Assembly: GCF_018308945.1 (NCBI RefSeq)
Contig: NZ_CP070501.1
Coordinates: 806,001-870,000 of the forward strand
Direction: 5' to 3'
Length of the DNA: 64,000 nt
Origin: Agrococcus sp. Marseille-Q4369
GTDB taxonomy: Bacteria > Actinomycetota > Actinomycetes > Actinomycetales > Microbacteriaceae
In this document: in pieces, positions 42,322 through 53,293 of the stretch
How positions within the stretch are numbered: position 1 is the stretch's first letter
Layout of the letters: each line of letters opens with the position of its first letter
The notes under the pieces: generated by a model
What the model saw: the letters and a program-made list of their open reading frames with translations, nothing else
Database searches by the model: none
What the model was told of the DNA's origin: nothing
Made by a program: the position numbers and the translations under genes

Positions 42322-44820
42322 CTACTCCCGCAGCCGCGCGCCGTGCCGCTCGGTCGCGACGCGGAGGCCCGCGAGCTTCGCCTCGCTCGCCTCCGCGGCC
42401 GTGAGCGTGCGGTCCGGCGCGCGGAAGCGGAGCGCGAACGTGAGCGACTTCTCGCCGTCGCCGAGGCCGGTGCCGCGGTAATCGTCGACGAGCGCGATGT
42501 GCTCGAGCAGTGCCCCCGCGCCGTCGCGCACGGCCCGCTGCACCTCGCCCGCGGGCACCGCGATCGGCACGACGAGCGAGAGGTCCTGCGTCGCTGCCGG
42601 CACCGGCGCGATCACGCGGGTGTCGAGGCGCACGCGCGAGCGATCGATGAGCGCGTCGAGGTCGAGCTCGGCGACCGCGACGCCGCGCGGCAGGTCGGCG
42701 TCGGCCGCGACCTGCGGCAGCAGCTCGCCCGCGACGCCGACGACCGTCTCGCCGAGCAGCAGCTCGGCGGTGCGGCCCGGGTGCAGCCACGGCCGCTCCG
42801 CCTGCCGCAGCTCGAGCTCGAGCCCGACGGTGCGCGCGATGCGCTCGGCCGCCTCGATCGCGTCGGCGAGCCCGAAGCGCTCGGCGGCGCGGCCGGGCTG
42901 CTTGCGCACCCGCTCCCCCACGAGCAGCACCGCGGCGTGCAGCGGCTGCTCGGGCAAGCGGTCGAGCTCGGCGAGCACGTCGTCGGCGGGCCGCGACTCG
43001 GCGCCCGGCAGCTCGTCGGTGCCCTGGCCATCGACCGCGTGGAAGACCCGGCCGAGCTCGAACAGCGCGAGGTCGGTGAGCCCGCGGCCGAGGTTGCGGT
43101 GCGCGGTGTCGATGAGCGCAGGCACGAGCGCGGTGCGCAGCCACGGGCGCTCGCCGTCGAGCGGGTTCTCGAGCCGCACCGGCGCGTGACCGGTGAGCTG
43201 CGCCTGCCGCTCGGTGACGAAGGGCGCGACGAGCACCTCGGTGAGGCCGCTCGAGGCGAGCGCGTCGGCGACCTTGCGGCGCAGCCGCTGGGCGCGCGTG
43301 TAGCCGCGCCCGGGCGGCGCGACCGGCAGCACCGAGGGGATGCGGTCGAAGCCAACGATGCGGGCGATCTCCTCGACGAGGCCCTCGCGATCGGTCAGGT
43401 CCCGGCGCCACGTCGGCGGGGTGACCGTCCACGCATCCGAGCCTTGTTCGACCTTCGCGCCGACGCTCTCGAGCGCGGCGAGCGCCTCGTCGTCGGTGTA
43501 GTCGCCGCCGAGCAGCGCGCTCCAGTAGCCGACCGGGATCGTGATGGGCGCCAGCTGCGCCACCTCGCCGACCTCGGTGCCGAGCTCGTCGAGCGTGCCG
43601 CCCGCGAGCTCGACGAGCAGCTGCGCGACCCGCGCGGCCGCGGCATCGGCGACTGCGGGGTCGACGCCGCGCTCGTAGCGCTTCGATGCCTCCGAGAAGA
43701 GCTTGTGCCGGCGCGCGGTGCGGCTGATCGAGACGGGATCGAACGTCGCGGCCTCGATGAGCACGTCGGTCGTCGCATCGTCCATCTCGGTCTCGGCGCC
43801 GCCCATGACGCCCGCGAGGCCGATCGCACCGCGGTCGTCGGTGATGAGCAGGTCCTCGACGTCGAGCTTCCGCTCCACGTCGTCGAGGGTCACGAGCGTC
43901 TCGCCCGCGCGGGCGCGGCGCACCGCGATGCCGCCGCGCAGCTTCGCGAGGTCGTAGCCGTGGATGGGCTGACCGAGCTCGAGCATGACGTAGTTCGTGA
44001 TGTCGACCGGCAGCGAGATGGAGCGGATGCCCGCGAGCCGCAGCCGCGAGGCGAGCCACGCGGGGCTCGGACGCGAGGGGTCGATGCCGCGCACGACGCG
44101 CACGACGAAGCGCGAGCAGCCCGCGCGGCCGCGGATGGGCGCGTCGTCGTCGAGCGTGACGGAGAAGCCGGATGCGGCGGGCCCGGATGCGCGGGATGCA
44201 GCGTCGCGAGCGCGCGCGGTCTCGGCGGGGTCGGTGAACGCCTGGCCCGTCGCGGCGGCGACCTCGCGCGCGATGCCGCGGAGCGAGAGCGCGTAGCCGC
44301 GGTCGGGCGTCACGTTGATCTCGACGGCCTGGTCGTCCAGACCGAGGATCGACAGCGCATCCGCCCCGACCTCGCCCTCGATGCCGAGCTCGTCGAGGCG
44401 CATGATGCCGTCGTGGTCGTCGCCGAGCCCGAGCTCGCGCTCGGACGCGATCATGCCGTCCGAGACGTGGCCGTAGGTCTTGCGCGCGGCGATCTCGAAG
44501 CCGCCAGGCAGCGCCGAGCCCGGCAGGGTCACGACGACCCGGTCGCCCTCGACGAAGTTGAGCGCGCCGCAGACGATGCCGCGCACGCCGCCGTGCTGCT
44601 CGCCGACGTCGACCTGCGCGTAGCGGATGGTCTTACCGTTCTTCTGCGGCTCCTCGACGAACGAGAGCACCCGGCCGACGACGATCGGCCCCCGCAGCTC
44701 ACCGCCGTGCAGCGCCTCCTCCTCGAAGCCGACGCGCACGAGCGTCGCGTGCAGCCAGTCGGCCGCGTCCTCGGCGGGCAGCTCGACGTGCTCCGCGAGC
44801 CATGACAGCGGAATCCGCAT
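42322..44820 (-). CDS. pheT: Phenylalanyl-tRNA synthetase beta subunit
   Basis: The 832-residue subunit of the (alpha-beta)2 enzyme has an N-terminal MRIPLSWLAEHVELP and the EMAP-II-like tRNA-binding domain with ARKTYGHVSDGMI. The B3/B4 editing domain has VMGGAETEMDDATTDVLIEAA. The catalytic-like core and a C-terminal anticodon-binding fold with FRAPDRTLTAAE follow. It clears mis-charged Tyr-tRNA-Phe and binds the tRNA. The ATG at 44820 overlaps the pheS stop by one base. Confidence 0.97.
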   Translation of the reverse strand: MRIPLSWLAEHVELPAEDAADWLHATLVRVGFEEEALHGGELRGPIVVGRVLSFVEEPQKNGKTIRYAQVDVGEQHGGVRGIVCGALNFVEGDRVVVTLPGSALPGGFEIAARKTYGHVSDGMIASERELGLGDDHDGIMRLDELGIEGEVGADALSILGLDDQAVEINVTPDRGYALSLRGIAREVAAATGQAFTDPAETARARDAASRASGPAASGFSVTLDDDAPIRGRAGCSRFVVRVVRGIDPSRPSPAWLASRLRLAGIRSISLPVDITNYVMLELGQPIHGYDLAKLRGGIAVRRARAGETLVTLDDVERKLDVEDLLITDDRGAIGLAGVMGGAETEMDDATTDVLIEAATFDPVSISRTARRHKLFSEASKRYERGVDPAVADAAAARVAQLLVELAGGTLDELGTEVGEVAQLAPITIPVGYWSALLGGDYTDDEALAALESVGAKVEQGSDAWTVTPPTWRRDLTDREGLVEEIARIVGFDRIPSVLPVAPPGRGYTRAQRLRRKVADALASSGLTEVLVAPFVTERQAQLTGHAPVRLENPLDGERPWLRTALVPALIDTAHRNLGRGLTDLALFELGRVFHAVDGQGTDELPGAESRPADDVLAELDRLPEQPLHAAVLLVGERVRKQPGRAAERFGLADAIEAAERIARTVGLELELRQAERPWLHPGRTAELLLGETVVGVAGELLPQVAADADLPRGVAVAELDLDALIDRSRVRLDTRVIAPVPAATQDLSLVVPIAVPAGEVQRAVRDGAGALLEHIALVDDYRGTGLGDGEKSLTFALRFRAPDRTLTAAEASEAKLAGLRVATERHGARLRE

Positions 44821-45866
44821 CAGATCACCATCCCGAACTGCTCGGTGAAGCGCACGTCGCCCTCGATCATGTCGCGCATGTCGTCGAGCTGGTACCGGAA
44901 CTGGAGGGTGCGCTCGACGCCCATGCCGAACGCGAAGCCCGAGTAGACCTCGGGGTCGACGCCCGTCGCGCGCAGCACGTTGGGGTTGACCATGCCGCAG
45001 CCGCCCCACTCGACCCAGCGCGGACCGCCGCGCATGCCGGGGTGCCACACGTCCATCTCGGCGCTCGGCTCGGTGAAGGGGAAGTAGTTGGGGCGCAGGC
45101 GGATCTTCGCCTCCTCGCCGAACATGATGCGGGCGAGGTGCTCGAGCGTGCCGCGCAGGTGCGCCATCGTGAGCCCCTTGTCGATCGCGAGGCCCTCCAT
45201 CTGCGTGAAGACGGGCAGGTGCGTCGCGTCGATGTCGTCGGTGCGGTAGACGCGGCCGGGCGCGACGATGTAGATCGGCAGCTCGCGCGTGAGCATCGAG
45301 CGCGCCTGCACGGGGCTCGTCTGCGTGCGCAGCACGAGGTGCCGCTCGGCGGGCGCGACGTAGAACGTGTCGGACTCCCCGCGCGCGGGGTGGTCGGGGT
45401 CGACGTTGAGGGCGTCGAAGTTGTACCACTCGTGCTCGAGCTCGGGGCCCTCCGCCACTTCCCAGCCCATGCCGACGAATACATCCGTCATCTCGTCCGC
45501 GAGCATCGAGAGCGGGTGTCGGCCGCCGGGCGCGCGCAGCCGCGGGAGCGCCGTGACGTCGACGCGCTCGGCCTCGAGCTGCGCAGCCTCCTCGGCCGCG
45601 GCGAGCTCGCCCTGCCGGGCGGCGATCGCCTCGGCGACGCGGGCGCGGCCGGCGCCGATCGTCTGGCCGGCGGCTTTGCGCTCCTCCGGCGCGATGTCGC
45701 GGAGGGATGCGTTGAGGCCGGCGAGCTCTGAGCCCTGCCCGTTGTGGGCGGACTTCGCTGCCTGCAGCTCGGCGATCGTCGAGGCGGCGTCGATCGCGGC
45801 GAGCGCGGCCTCCACGGCCGCGTCGACGCGCGCGCTCAGTTCAGGGGATGCGTCGGGTTGGGGCAC
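44820..45866 (-). CDS. pheS: Phenylalanyl-tRNA synthetase alpha subunit
   Basis: The 348-residue class II catalytic subunit begins with a coiled-coil region (about 8-90) and continues with HPLSMLADEMTDVFVGMGW, motif 2 RTQTSPVQARSM, PSAEMDVW and motif 3 GFAFGMGVERTL. It forms Phe-AMP and charges tRNA-Phe with PheT. It is the first gene of pheST, preceded by 42 bp after the gluD stop (same strand). Confidence 0.97.
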   Translation of the reverse strand: MPQPDASPELSARVDAAVEAALAAIDAASTIAELQAAKSAHNGQGSELAGLNASLRDIAPEERKAAGQTIGAGRARVAEAIAARQGELAAAEEAAQLEAERVDVTALPRLRAPGGRHPLSMLADEMTDVFVGMGWEVAEGPELEHEWYNFDALNVDPDHPARGESDTFYVAPAERHLVLRTQTSPVQARSMLTRELPIYIVAPGRVYRTDDIDATHLPVFTQMEGLAIDKGLTMAHLRGTLEHLARIMFGEEAKIRLRPNYFPFTEPSAEMDVWHPGMRGGPRWVEWGGCGMVNPNVLRATGVDPEVYSGFAFGMGVERTLQFRYQLDDMRDMIEGDVRFTEQFGMVI

Positions 45867-45908
45867 CGGACGATCCTACCGGCGCGCTCGGCGCGCGCCG
45901 GGCCGCTC

Positions 45909-46850
45909 CTAGCCCTGCCCGCCGATGCCCGCGCCGGGCAGTCTCGTGATCTCGGCCTGCGGGTCCTTCACCTCGCGCATCGCCTGCGTCGAGAGCGGGA
46001 TCGCCTCGGTCTTCGATCCATCGAGGTTCGGGCCGCCGCGCCGCGGTTGCGCCATGCGTCGCGCGAGCACGCGGACGAGCCACGAGAGCGTCAGGTTGAT
46101 CGCGAGGAAGATCGCGAGCATCACGAAGAACATCGAGAGCGCGTAGGGGCCGCCGGCTCGGCTGTCGTAGAAGTCGACGAGCTGGCGACCGATGCGGATG
46201 ATCTCGGGCGATCCGACGATGTAGCCGAGCGAGGTGTCCTTCAGCAGCACGATGAGCTGGGCCAGGATGATCGGCAGCATGATGCGGAACGCCTGCGGCA
46301 GCTCGATCTCGAGCGTCGTGCGCAGCGGCGTGAGGCCGATCGCGAGCCCGCTCTCGCGCTGCCCCTTCGGGAGCGACTTCATGCCGGCGCGGAGCGCCTC
46401 GCCGATGATCGCGCCGTTGTAGACGATGAGGGCCCACACGACGGCCCAGTAGGCGCCCGTCGAGAAGACGACGAGGATGAAGAGCATCATCAGCAGCACG
46501 GGCATGCCGCGGAAGAACTCGAGGACGACCGTCACGGGCACCCGCACCCACTTGGAGGGAGCGCTCCGCAGGATCGACAGCACGACGCCGAGGATGAGCG
46601 CGCCGACCGAGGCGATCGCCGCGATCGTGAGCGTCGTGCGCACGCCGACGAGCAGGCCGCGGGCACCGAGCCACAGCTCGGGGGTCTGGAAGATGTCCCA
46701 GCGGTCCTGGTAGAAGGCACCGCCGAGCCAGAGCTGGTAGATGCCGAGGCCGAGCGCGGCGATCGCGCCGACCGCGAAGACGATCGAGAGGATGCGCGAG
46801 CGCCGGATGGCGTTCGGCCCCGGGGCGTCGAAGAGGACGGAACCGCTCAT
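45909..46850 (-). CDS. gluD: Glutamate-type amino acid ABC transporter, permease (GluD-like)
   Basis: The 313-residue membrane protein has a first helix (RILSIVFAVGAIAALGLGIY), a further periplasmic segment with a Trp-rich stretch, and the BPD_transp_1 permease core. The EAA loop is GEALRAGMKSLPKGQRESGLAIG. An extended cytoplasmic tail of about 45 residues follows. The ATG at 46850 overlaps the gluC stop. With GluC it forms the heterodimeric channel of an uptake system like gluABCD of Corynebacterium. Confidence 0.9.
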   Translation of the reverse strand: MSGSVLFDAPGPNAIRRSRILSIVFAVGAIAALGLGIYQLWLGGAFYQDRWDIFQTPELWLGARGLLVGVRTTLTIAAIASVGALILGVVLSILRSAPSKWVRVPVTVVLEFFRGMPVLLMMLFILVVFSTGAYWAVVWALIVYNGAIIGEALRAGMKSLPKGQRESGLAIGLTPLRTTLEIELPQAFRIMLPIILAQLIVLLKDTSLGYIVGSPEIIRIGRQLVDFYDSRAGGPYALSMFFVMLAIFLAINLTLSWLVRVLARRMAQPRRGGPNLDGSKTEAIPLSTQAMREVKDPQAEITRLPGAGIGGQG

Positions 46851-47494
46851 CGATGCACGCTCCACTTGCGCTCGAGGTGATCGACCAGCTGCCCGAGCGG
46901 CACGGTGAGCAGCAGGTAGCTCAGCGCAATGCCGAAGAAGATCTGGAGGGCCTGGTCGCCGTACGTGTTCGAGAGCCGCTGCGCGACCGAGACGAGCACG
47001 AAGACGAAGAAGCCCATCGCGACGGAGGTGTTCTTCACGAGCGCGATGATGACGTTGATGAGCGGCGGCAGCACGCTGCGGAACGCCTGCGGGAGCACGA
47101 CGAGGCCCATCGTCTGGCCGAAGCCGAGGCCGATCGAGCGCGATGCTTCCGCCTGGCCGATCGGCACCGAGTTGATGCCCGAGCGCACCGCCTCGGCGAA
47201 GAACGCGCTCGTGTAGTAGGTGAGCGCGATGATCGCGCCGAGCTGGAAGTCGAGGATGATGCCGAGCTTCGGCAGCACGAAGGCCGTGAAGAAGAACACG
47301 AGCGTCAGGGGCGTGTTGCGCGCGACCTCGGTCCACACGGTCGCCAGGACGCGCAGGGCCGCGACGGGCGAGACGCGCATGCCGGCGAGCAGGATGCCGA
47401 TCGGCAGCCCGATGAGCGTCGTGATCGCCGTGAGCAGGAGCGTTGCGCCCATGCCCTGCAGCCAGAGCGGCCAGTTCTCGAGAAGTGCTTGCAT
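46847..47494 (-). CDS. gluC: Glutamate-type amino acid ABC transporter, permease (GluC-like)
   Basis: The 215-residue polytopic protein starts LLENWPLWLQGMGATLLLTA, has about five membrane helices and the EAA loop AEAVRSGINSVPIGQAEASRSIG, and is the right size for a polar amino-acid permease (HisMQ type). It pairs with GluD, whose ATG overlaps its stop. A 20-bp hairpin separates it from the upstream binding-protein gene, so permease expression is probably lower than that of GluB. Confidence 0.92.
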   Translation of the reverse strand: MQALLENWPLWLQGMGATLLLTAITTLIGLPIGILLAGMRVSPVAALRVLATVWTEVARNTPLTLVFFFTAFVLPKLGIILDFQLGAIIALTYYTSAFFAEAVRSGINSVPIGQAEASRSIGLGFGQTMGLVVLPQAFRSVLPPLINVIIALVKNTSVAMGFFVFVLVSVAQRLSNTYGDQALQIFFGIALSYLLLTVPLGQLVDHLERKWSVHR

Positions 47495-47506
47495 CAGTCC
47501 CTCGTC

Positions 47507-47550
47507 ACGGCACCGGATGCGGGAGGGTGGCCTCCCGCATCCGGTGCCGT
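47507..47550 (-). terminator. 20-bp perfect hairpin between gluB and gluC
   Basis: ACGGCACCGGATGCGGGAGG (47507-47526) pairs fully with 47531-47550 around loop GTGG. It lies 8 bp after gluB, inside the operon, and has no T-run. It is probably a partial terminator or 3'-stabilising structure that raises binding-protein over permease mRNA. Confidence 0.8.
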
Positions 47551-47557
47551 CGATCGA

Positions 47558-48487
47558 TCAGTAGCGGTCGGCTGCCGGGAACTCCGGCGTGGGCAGGACG
47601 GCACCGGCCGTCTGCTCCCAGAGCGAGTCCATCGTGCCGTCGGCGACGGCCTCCTCCAGGACGTCGTTGATCCAGTCGCGGAACGCCTGGTCGCCCTTCT
47701 CGAGGCCGATGCCGTACGGCTCCTGCGTGAAGGTCTCGCCCTCGTTCACGAGCTCGAACTCGCCCGCGTTCTGGTCGACGAAGCCGGCGAGGATCACGTT
47801 GTCGGTCGTGACCGCGACGACCTGGCCGTTGCGCAGCGGGTCGAGGCAGTTCGAGTAGGTGTCGGTCGCCTGGAGCGTCGCGCCGTACTCGTCGACGATG
47901 CGGGCAGCGGGCGTCGAGCCCTCGACCGAGCAGACCGCGAGGCCCGCGACGTCGTCGGGACCGGCGATGCCCTCGGGGTTGCCCGCCTGCACCATGAGCG
48001 CCTGGCCGGCCTCGTAGTAGGGGCCCGCGAAGTCGACCTTCTCCTTGCGCGCGTCGTTGATCGTGTAGGTCGCCGCGACGATGTCGACGGTGCCGTTCTC
48101 GATGAACGTCTCGCGGTTGGCGGAGACCGTCTCCTCCCACTGGATGTCGTCGAACGCGATGCCGAGCTCGGCCGCGATGAGCGAGCCGACCGCGACGTCG
48201 AAGCCCTCGGGCTTGCCGTCGGGGCCGACGAGCCCGAAGAGGGGCTGGTCGAACTTCGTGCCGATCGTGATCGAGCCCGCCTCGGCCAGCTCGGCCATGG
48301 TCGTGCCCGCCTCGAACTCGGGCGACTCCGCGACCTCGAGGCCGTAGGGGTGGTCGGACGTCGTGGCCGAGCCGGTGTCGGTCGGCTCCTCCGGCGCCTC
48401 GGACGAGGTCGTGCCGGCGGGGCCGCCGCACGCGGTGAGTGCGAGGACCGCGAACGCGGCCACGCCGAGCGTGAGCTTGCTGCGCAT
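47558..48487 (-). CDS. gluB: Glutamate-type ABC transporter substrate-binding lipoprotein (GluB-like)
   Basis: The 309-residue protein has a lipoprotein signal with lipobox LTAC (lipidated Cys20), a Ser/Thr/Glu-rich linker, and the SBP_bac_3 fold with TKFDQPLFGLVGPDGKPEGFDVAVG and DIVAATYTINDARKEKVDFAGPYYEAGQ. The latter resembles glutamate/aspartate-binding proteins. It is anchored outside the membrane and delivers ligand to GluCD. It follows gluA by 38 bp. Confidence 0.92.
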   Translation of the reverse strand: MRSKLTLGVAAFAVLALTACGGPAGTTSSEAPEEPTDTGSATTSDHPYGLEVAESPEFEAGTTMAELAEAGSITIGTKFDQPLFGLVGPDGKPEGFDVAVGSLIAAELGIAFDDIQWEETVSANRETFIENGTVDIVAATYTINDARKEKVDFAGPYYEAGQALMVQAGNPEGIAGPDDVAGLAVCSVEGSTPAARIVDEYGATLQATDTYSNCLDPLRNGQVVAVTTDNVILAGFVDQNAGEFELVNEGETFTQEPYGIGLEKGDQAFRDWINDVLEEAVADGTMDSLWEQTAGAVLPTPEFPAADRY

Positions 48488-48525
48488 GGTGCTTCTCCTT
48501 CTTCGGGGGTGCTGGGACTTGCGGA

Positions 48526-49263
<738 letters not shown>

Positions 49264-49327
49264 GCGCTCATCAAAGCACGGCGCGCGCCGTCGATTCGTC
49301 CAGCAGTGCCAGATCGCAATGGAATGG

Positions 49328-50137
49328 TTACACGCCGCGCTGGGCGAGCGCACTCTGGTAGAGGCAGACCGAGGCGGCGGTCGCGAGGTTGAGCGACTCC
49401 GCGCGGCCGTAGATCGGCAGCCGAGCCGCGCGGTCGGCGAGCGAGAGCGTCGCTTCGTCGAGGCCGCGCGCCTCGTTGCCGAACAGCCACGCGGTCGGGC
49501 CCGACAGCATCCCCTCGCCCTGGAGCGCGACGAGGTCGTCGCCCGAGACGTCGGCGGCGAGCACGGTCAGTCCCGCCGCCTGCGCGGCGGCGACGGCGTC
49601 GGCCGTCGAGGCGCCGACGGAGACGTCGAGGTGGAAGAGCGAGCCGGTCGTCGAGCGCACGACCTTGGGCGAGAAGGGGTCGACGGAGTTCGCGGTGACG
49701 ACGACGGCGGATGCGCCGGCCGCGTCGGCGGCGCGGAGGATCGTGCCGAGGTTGCCCGGGTCGCGCACCTCGTGGAGGATCGCGACGAGCGGGTGCTCGG
49801 CCGCCGCCGCGCGCTCGATCGCGGTCTCGAGGGCGATGGGAGACTGCTTCGCGACGGCGACGATGCCCTGCGGCCGCACGGTGTCGGTCATGGCTTTCAG
49901 GGCGCGGTCGGAGACCGCGGTGAGCTGCCGCGCGTCGACGCGGTCGAGCAGCTCGGCGTGGCGCTCGCGCGCCGCATCGGTCGCGAAGACCTCGACGAGC
50001 GACGCGGGCGCGAAGCGCAGCGCCTCGTCGAGCGCGGCCGGTCCCTCCAACAGGAACAGCCCGGTCTCGGACCGGGCTGTTCGCTGCTGGAGCTTGGCAG
50101 CCGCTCGCACGCGAGGCGCGCGGGGGCTGTCGAGCAT
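49328..50137 (-). CDS. TrmH-family (SpoU) RNA 2'-O-methyltransferase
   Basis: The 269-residue SPOUT enzyme has an N-terminal substrate-binding domain with ETGLFLLEGPAALDEAL, and the knotted SAM-binding domain with VAILHEVRDPGNLGTILRAADAAG, LFGNEARGLDE and the C-terminal SLNLATAASVCLYQ. The family modifies 23S rRNA or tRNA, as in TsnR or RlmB; the target is uncertain. It follows rplT by one base, a conserved actinobacterial order. A 13-bp perfect hairpin lies within codons ~19-28. Confidence 0.92.
   Translation of the reverse strand: MLDSPRAPRVRAAAKLQQRTARSETGLFLLEGPAALDEALRFAPASLVEVFATDAARERHAELLDRVDARQLTAVSDRALKAMTDTVRPQGIVAVAKQSPIALETAIERAAAAEHPLVAILHEVRDPGNLGTILRAADAAGASAVVVTANSVDPFSPKVVRSTTGSLFHLDVSVGASTADAVAAAQAAGLTVLAADVSGDDLVALQGEGMLSGPTAWLFGNEARGLDEATLSLADRAARLPIYGRAESLNLATAASVCLYQSALAQRGV
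50054..50082 (-). terminator. Perfect hairpin inside the 5' end of the TrmH gene
   Basis: GAACAGCCCGGTC (50054-50066), loop TCG, and GACCGGGCTGTTC (50070-50082): a 13-bp perfect stem, starting 57 bp after the rplT stop. It may act as the attenuating terminator of infC-rpmI-rplT embedded in the next coding region. Confidence 0.6.
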
Positions 50138-50138
50138 G

Positions 50139-50525
50139 TCAGGCCGCGTTCTGCGGAGCCGAGGTGTCGGCGGGCAGGGCGGCCTTGGCCGACTCGACGA
50201 GCGCGGCGAACGTCGCCGGCTCGTTGACCGCGAGCTCGGCGAGCATGCGGCGGTCGACCTCGATGCCCGCGAGGCCGAGGCCCTGGATGAGGCGGTTGTA
50301 CGTCAGGCCGTTCGCGCGCGACGCGGCGTTGATGCGCTGGATCCACAGGCGGCGGAAGTCGCCCTTTTTCGCCTTGCGGTCGCGGAACGCGTAGACGTGC
50401 GAGTGGAGCAGCTGCTCCTTCGCCTTGCGGTACAGCCGCGAGCGCTGGCCGCGGTAGCCCTCGGCCTGCTCGAGGATGACGCGGCGCTTCTTGGCGGCGT
50501 TGACGGCCCTCTTGACACGTGCCAT
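50139..50525 (-). CDS. rplT: 50S ribosomal protein L20
   Basis: The 128-residue basic protein starts [20 protein letters not shown] and has the conserved [16 protein letters not shown] and [18 protein letters not shown] segments. It binds 23S rRNA early in 50S assembly and, in other bacteria, represses its own operon. It follows rpmI by 39 bp. Ten Ala/Pro-rich C-terminal residues go beyond the E. coli length. Confidence 0.98.
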   Translation of the reverse strand: MARVKRAVNAAKKRRVILEQAEGYRGQRSRLYRKAKEQLLHSHVYAFRDRKAKKGDFRRLWIQRINAASRANGLTYNRLIQGLGLAGIEVDRRMLAELAVNEPATFAALVESAKAALPADTSAPQNAA

Positions 50526-50564
50526 GAGTGGTTCTCTCTCTTCGTCTCTACTTCGTCGCGCGCG

Positions 50565-50759
50565 TCAGCGGGCGAGCAGCTTCTTGATGGTCTTGGCGTC
50601 GGCGGGCGCGAGCACCTTGTCCTTGTTGAGGCGGCGCGTCTGGACCGACGACTTGACCTCGAGGTTGTGGCGCATGCCGGCCTGCTGCTTGCGGATCTTG
50701 CCGGTCCCCGTCACCTTGAAGCGCTTCTTGGCACCGGAGTGCGTCTTCTGCTTGGGCAT
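50565..50759 (-). CDS. rpmI: 50S ribosomal protein L35
   Basis: The 64-residue protein begins [20 protein letters not shown] and ends in a Lys-rich helix with [21 protein letters not shown], typical of L35. It lies between infC (9-bp gap) and rplT, the universal order. Confidence 0.98.
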   Translation of the reverse strand: MPKQKTHSGAKKRFKVTGTGKIRKQQAGMRHNLEVKSSVQTRRLNKDKVLAPADAKTIKKLLAR

Positions 50760-50768
50760 TCTTCTCTC

Positions 50769-51848
<1,080 letters not shown>

Positions 51849-52023
51849 CGCGGGCTCCTTCTCGTTGCTGCTGTGTGCTGGTGCACGGCGAACGAGGAGC
51901 CGAATACGCGCGATGTGCCGCGTGGCTCAGCACGAGCCGCTGCGCATCGAGTGACGCGCGCCGCCGTGCCGCTGACCCGTTAGCCTGGAACGACTGCGGG
52001 TGGGATTGCTCCTCTTTCACCTC

Positions 52024-52036
52024 CGGGCGAAAGCCC
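52024..52036. repeat. Small GNRA-type hairpin between infC and the DUF1844 gene
   Basis: CGGGC-GAAA-GCCCG lies in the divergent 236-bp gap. On the plus strand it would be an RNA hairpin with a GAAA tetraloop 48 bp before the DUF1844 ATG. No riboswitch or L20-leader structure could be recognised in the rest of the gap. Confidence 0.4.
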
Positions 52037-52084
52037 GAAACCTGCAGAACTCTACCAGAGACCAGCCTTCAGGAGAAGAGCGCG

Positions 52085-52444
52085 ATGACTGACGCGATCG
52101 AGCACGACCACGACCACGACGCTCTCGCCGAGGCGCGCGACATCGCCGACGTCCCGGCGGTGGAGCTCATCAACACCGTCGCCATCCACCTGCTGAGCGC
52201 TGCGGCGGTCAAGGTCGGCCTCGCCGACGACCCCGAGCAGCAGATCGACCTCGACGAGGCGCGGAAGCTCATCAACGCGCTCGCGGGCCTCGTCACTGCG
52301 GCCGCTGCCGAGGTCGGGAGCGTCCACGCCGCGCCGCTGCGCGACGGCCTGCGCTCGGTGCAGCTCGCGTTCCGCGAGGCGAGCGCGATCCCCGACGCGC
52401 CGGGCAAGGGCCCGGGCGAGAAGTACACCGGCTCGGTCGTCTAG
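52085..52444 (+). CDS. DUF1844-domain protein
   Basis: The 119-residue protein has a His/Asp-rich start (EHDHDHDAL) and the DUF1844 core: VPAVELINTVAIHLLSAAAVKVGLAD, then IDLDEARKLINALAGLVTAA. The ATG at 52085 follows AGGAGAAG; the longer frame upstream crosses the infC promoter region. The gene is found divergent from infC in many actinobacteria. No function has been established for the family. Confidence 0.85.
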   Translation: MTDAIEHDHDHDALAEARDIADVPAVELINTVAIHLLSAAAVKVGLADDPEQQIDLDEARKLINALAGLVTAAAAEVGSVHAAPLRDGLRSVQLAFREASAIPDAPGKGPGEKYTGSVV

Positions 52445-52456
52445 CGATCGGCCGCC

Positions 52457-53290
52457 TCAGCGCCGCTCGGCGCGCGTGACCGCCGCGAGCGGCGGTGCCG
52501 AGAGCGGCAGCGGCGAGGCTCCGCCGTCCCAGCGGTGCACGCGCAGCGCGAGGCTCTCGACGCGCGCTCGCAGCACCTCGGCCTCGCCGAGCGCGCTCGC
52601 GGCGCGGCCGACCTGCTCGGCGGCATCAGCTGAGCCGTCGACGAGCGCGTGCACCTCGAGGTCGGCGCCCGCGAGCCGGCAGCGCGGATCGCCGGTGGCG
52701 AGCACGACCGCCTGCACCGCCGATTGCTCGAACAGCGCGTCGAGCACGGCCTCGTGCACGGCCGCATCCTCCGCGCCCCACGCCCACGGGGCATCCGCCA
52801 GCATCGCCTCGAGCATCGTGCGCCCGAGCACGAACTCGCTCTCGGAGCCCGGGTCGAGCACGATCCGGCCCGGTCCGTCGAGCGCGGCCGCTGCCGCCCG
52901 CTGCACGCTCGAGGGCACGGGCCGCGCGGCCGCGTTCCAGGCCTGCATCGCCTGCACGTGCGAGAACATCGGCAGGATGGGCGCCCCGTCGGGGCCCTGC
53001 ACCGTCACGATCGAGAGCTCCTGCGTCTTGTCGATCGTGCGGCCCCGCTCGTCGAGGCCTGTCTCCCCCGCCGCCGCGAGCAGCGGCACGAGCACGCGCT
53101 CGCCACGGAGCGCCTCGACGACCGCCGCTCGGTCCGCGCTGCCGTCGGCGAGCGCGCGCACCGCCTCGAGGTAGCCGGCCGGAGCCGACCCGTCGTCGTC
53201 CGCGTAGGTCGAGTCGTGGTGGTGGAACGAGCGCCCCGCCCAGGGTCGGCCGGCCGAGTCGACGTCGCGGCCGGGCGTCGGGCCCGGCAT
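52457..53290 (-). CDS. SseB-domain protein
   Basis: The 277-residue protein has an SseB N-terminal domain: YLEAVRALADGSADRAAVVEAL, then RVLVPLLAAAG and LSIVTVQGPDGAPILPMFSHVQAMQAWN, followed by ELV-type DPGSESEFVLGRTMLEAM. The C-terminal ~110 residues are Ala-rich. SseB proteins are poorly characterised outside Salmonella secretion; in actinobacteria this gene regularly accompanies hisA/priA. It starts 3 bp after the hisA stop, so it belongs to the his transcript. Confidence 0.82.
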   Translation of the reverse strand: MPGPTPGRDVDSAGRPWAGRSFHHHDSTYADDDGSAPAGYLEAVRALADGSADRAAVVEALRGERVLVPLLAAAGETGLDERGRTIDKTQELSIVTVQGPDGAPILPMFSHVQAMQAWNAAARPVPSSVQRAAAAALDGPGRIVLDPGSESEFVLGRTMLEAMLADAPWAWGAEDAAVHEAVLDALFEQSAVQAVVLATGDPRCRLAGADLEVHALVDGSADAAEQVGRAASALGEAEVLRARVESLALRVHRWDGGASPLPLSAPPLAAVTRAERR

Positions 53291-53293
53291 CGC

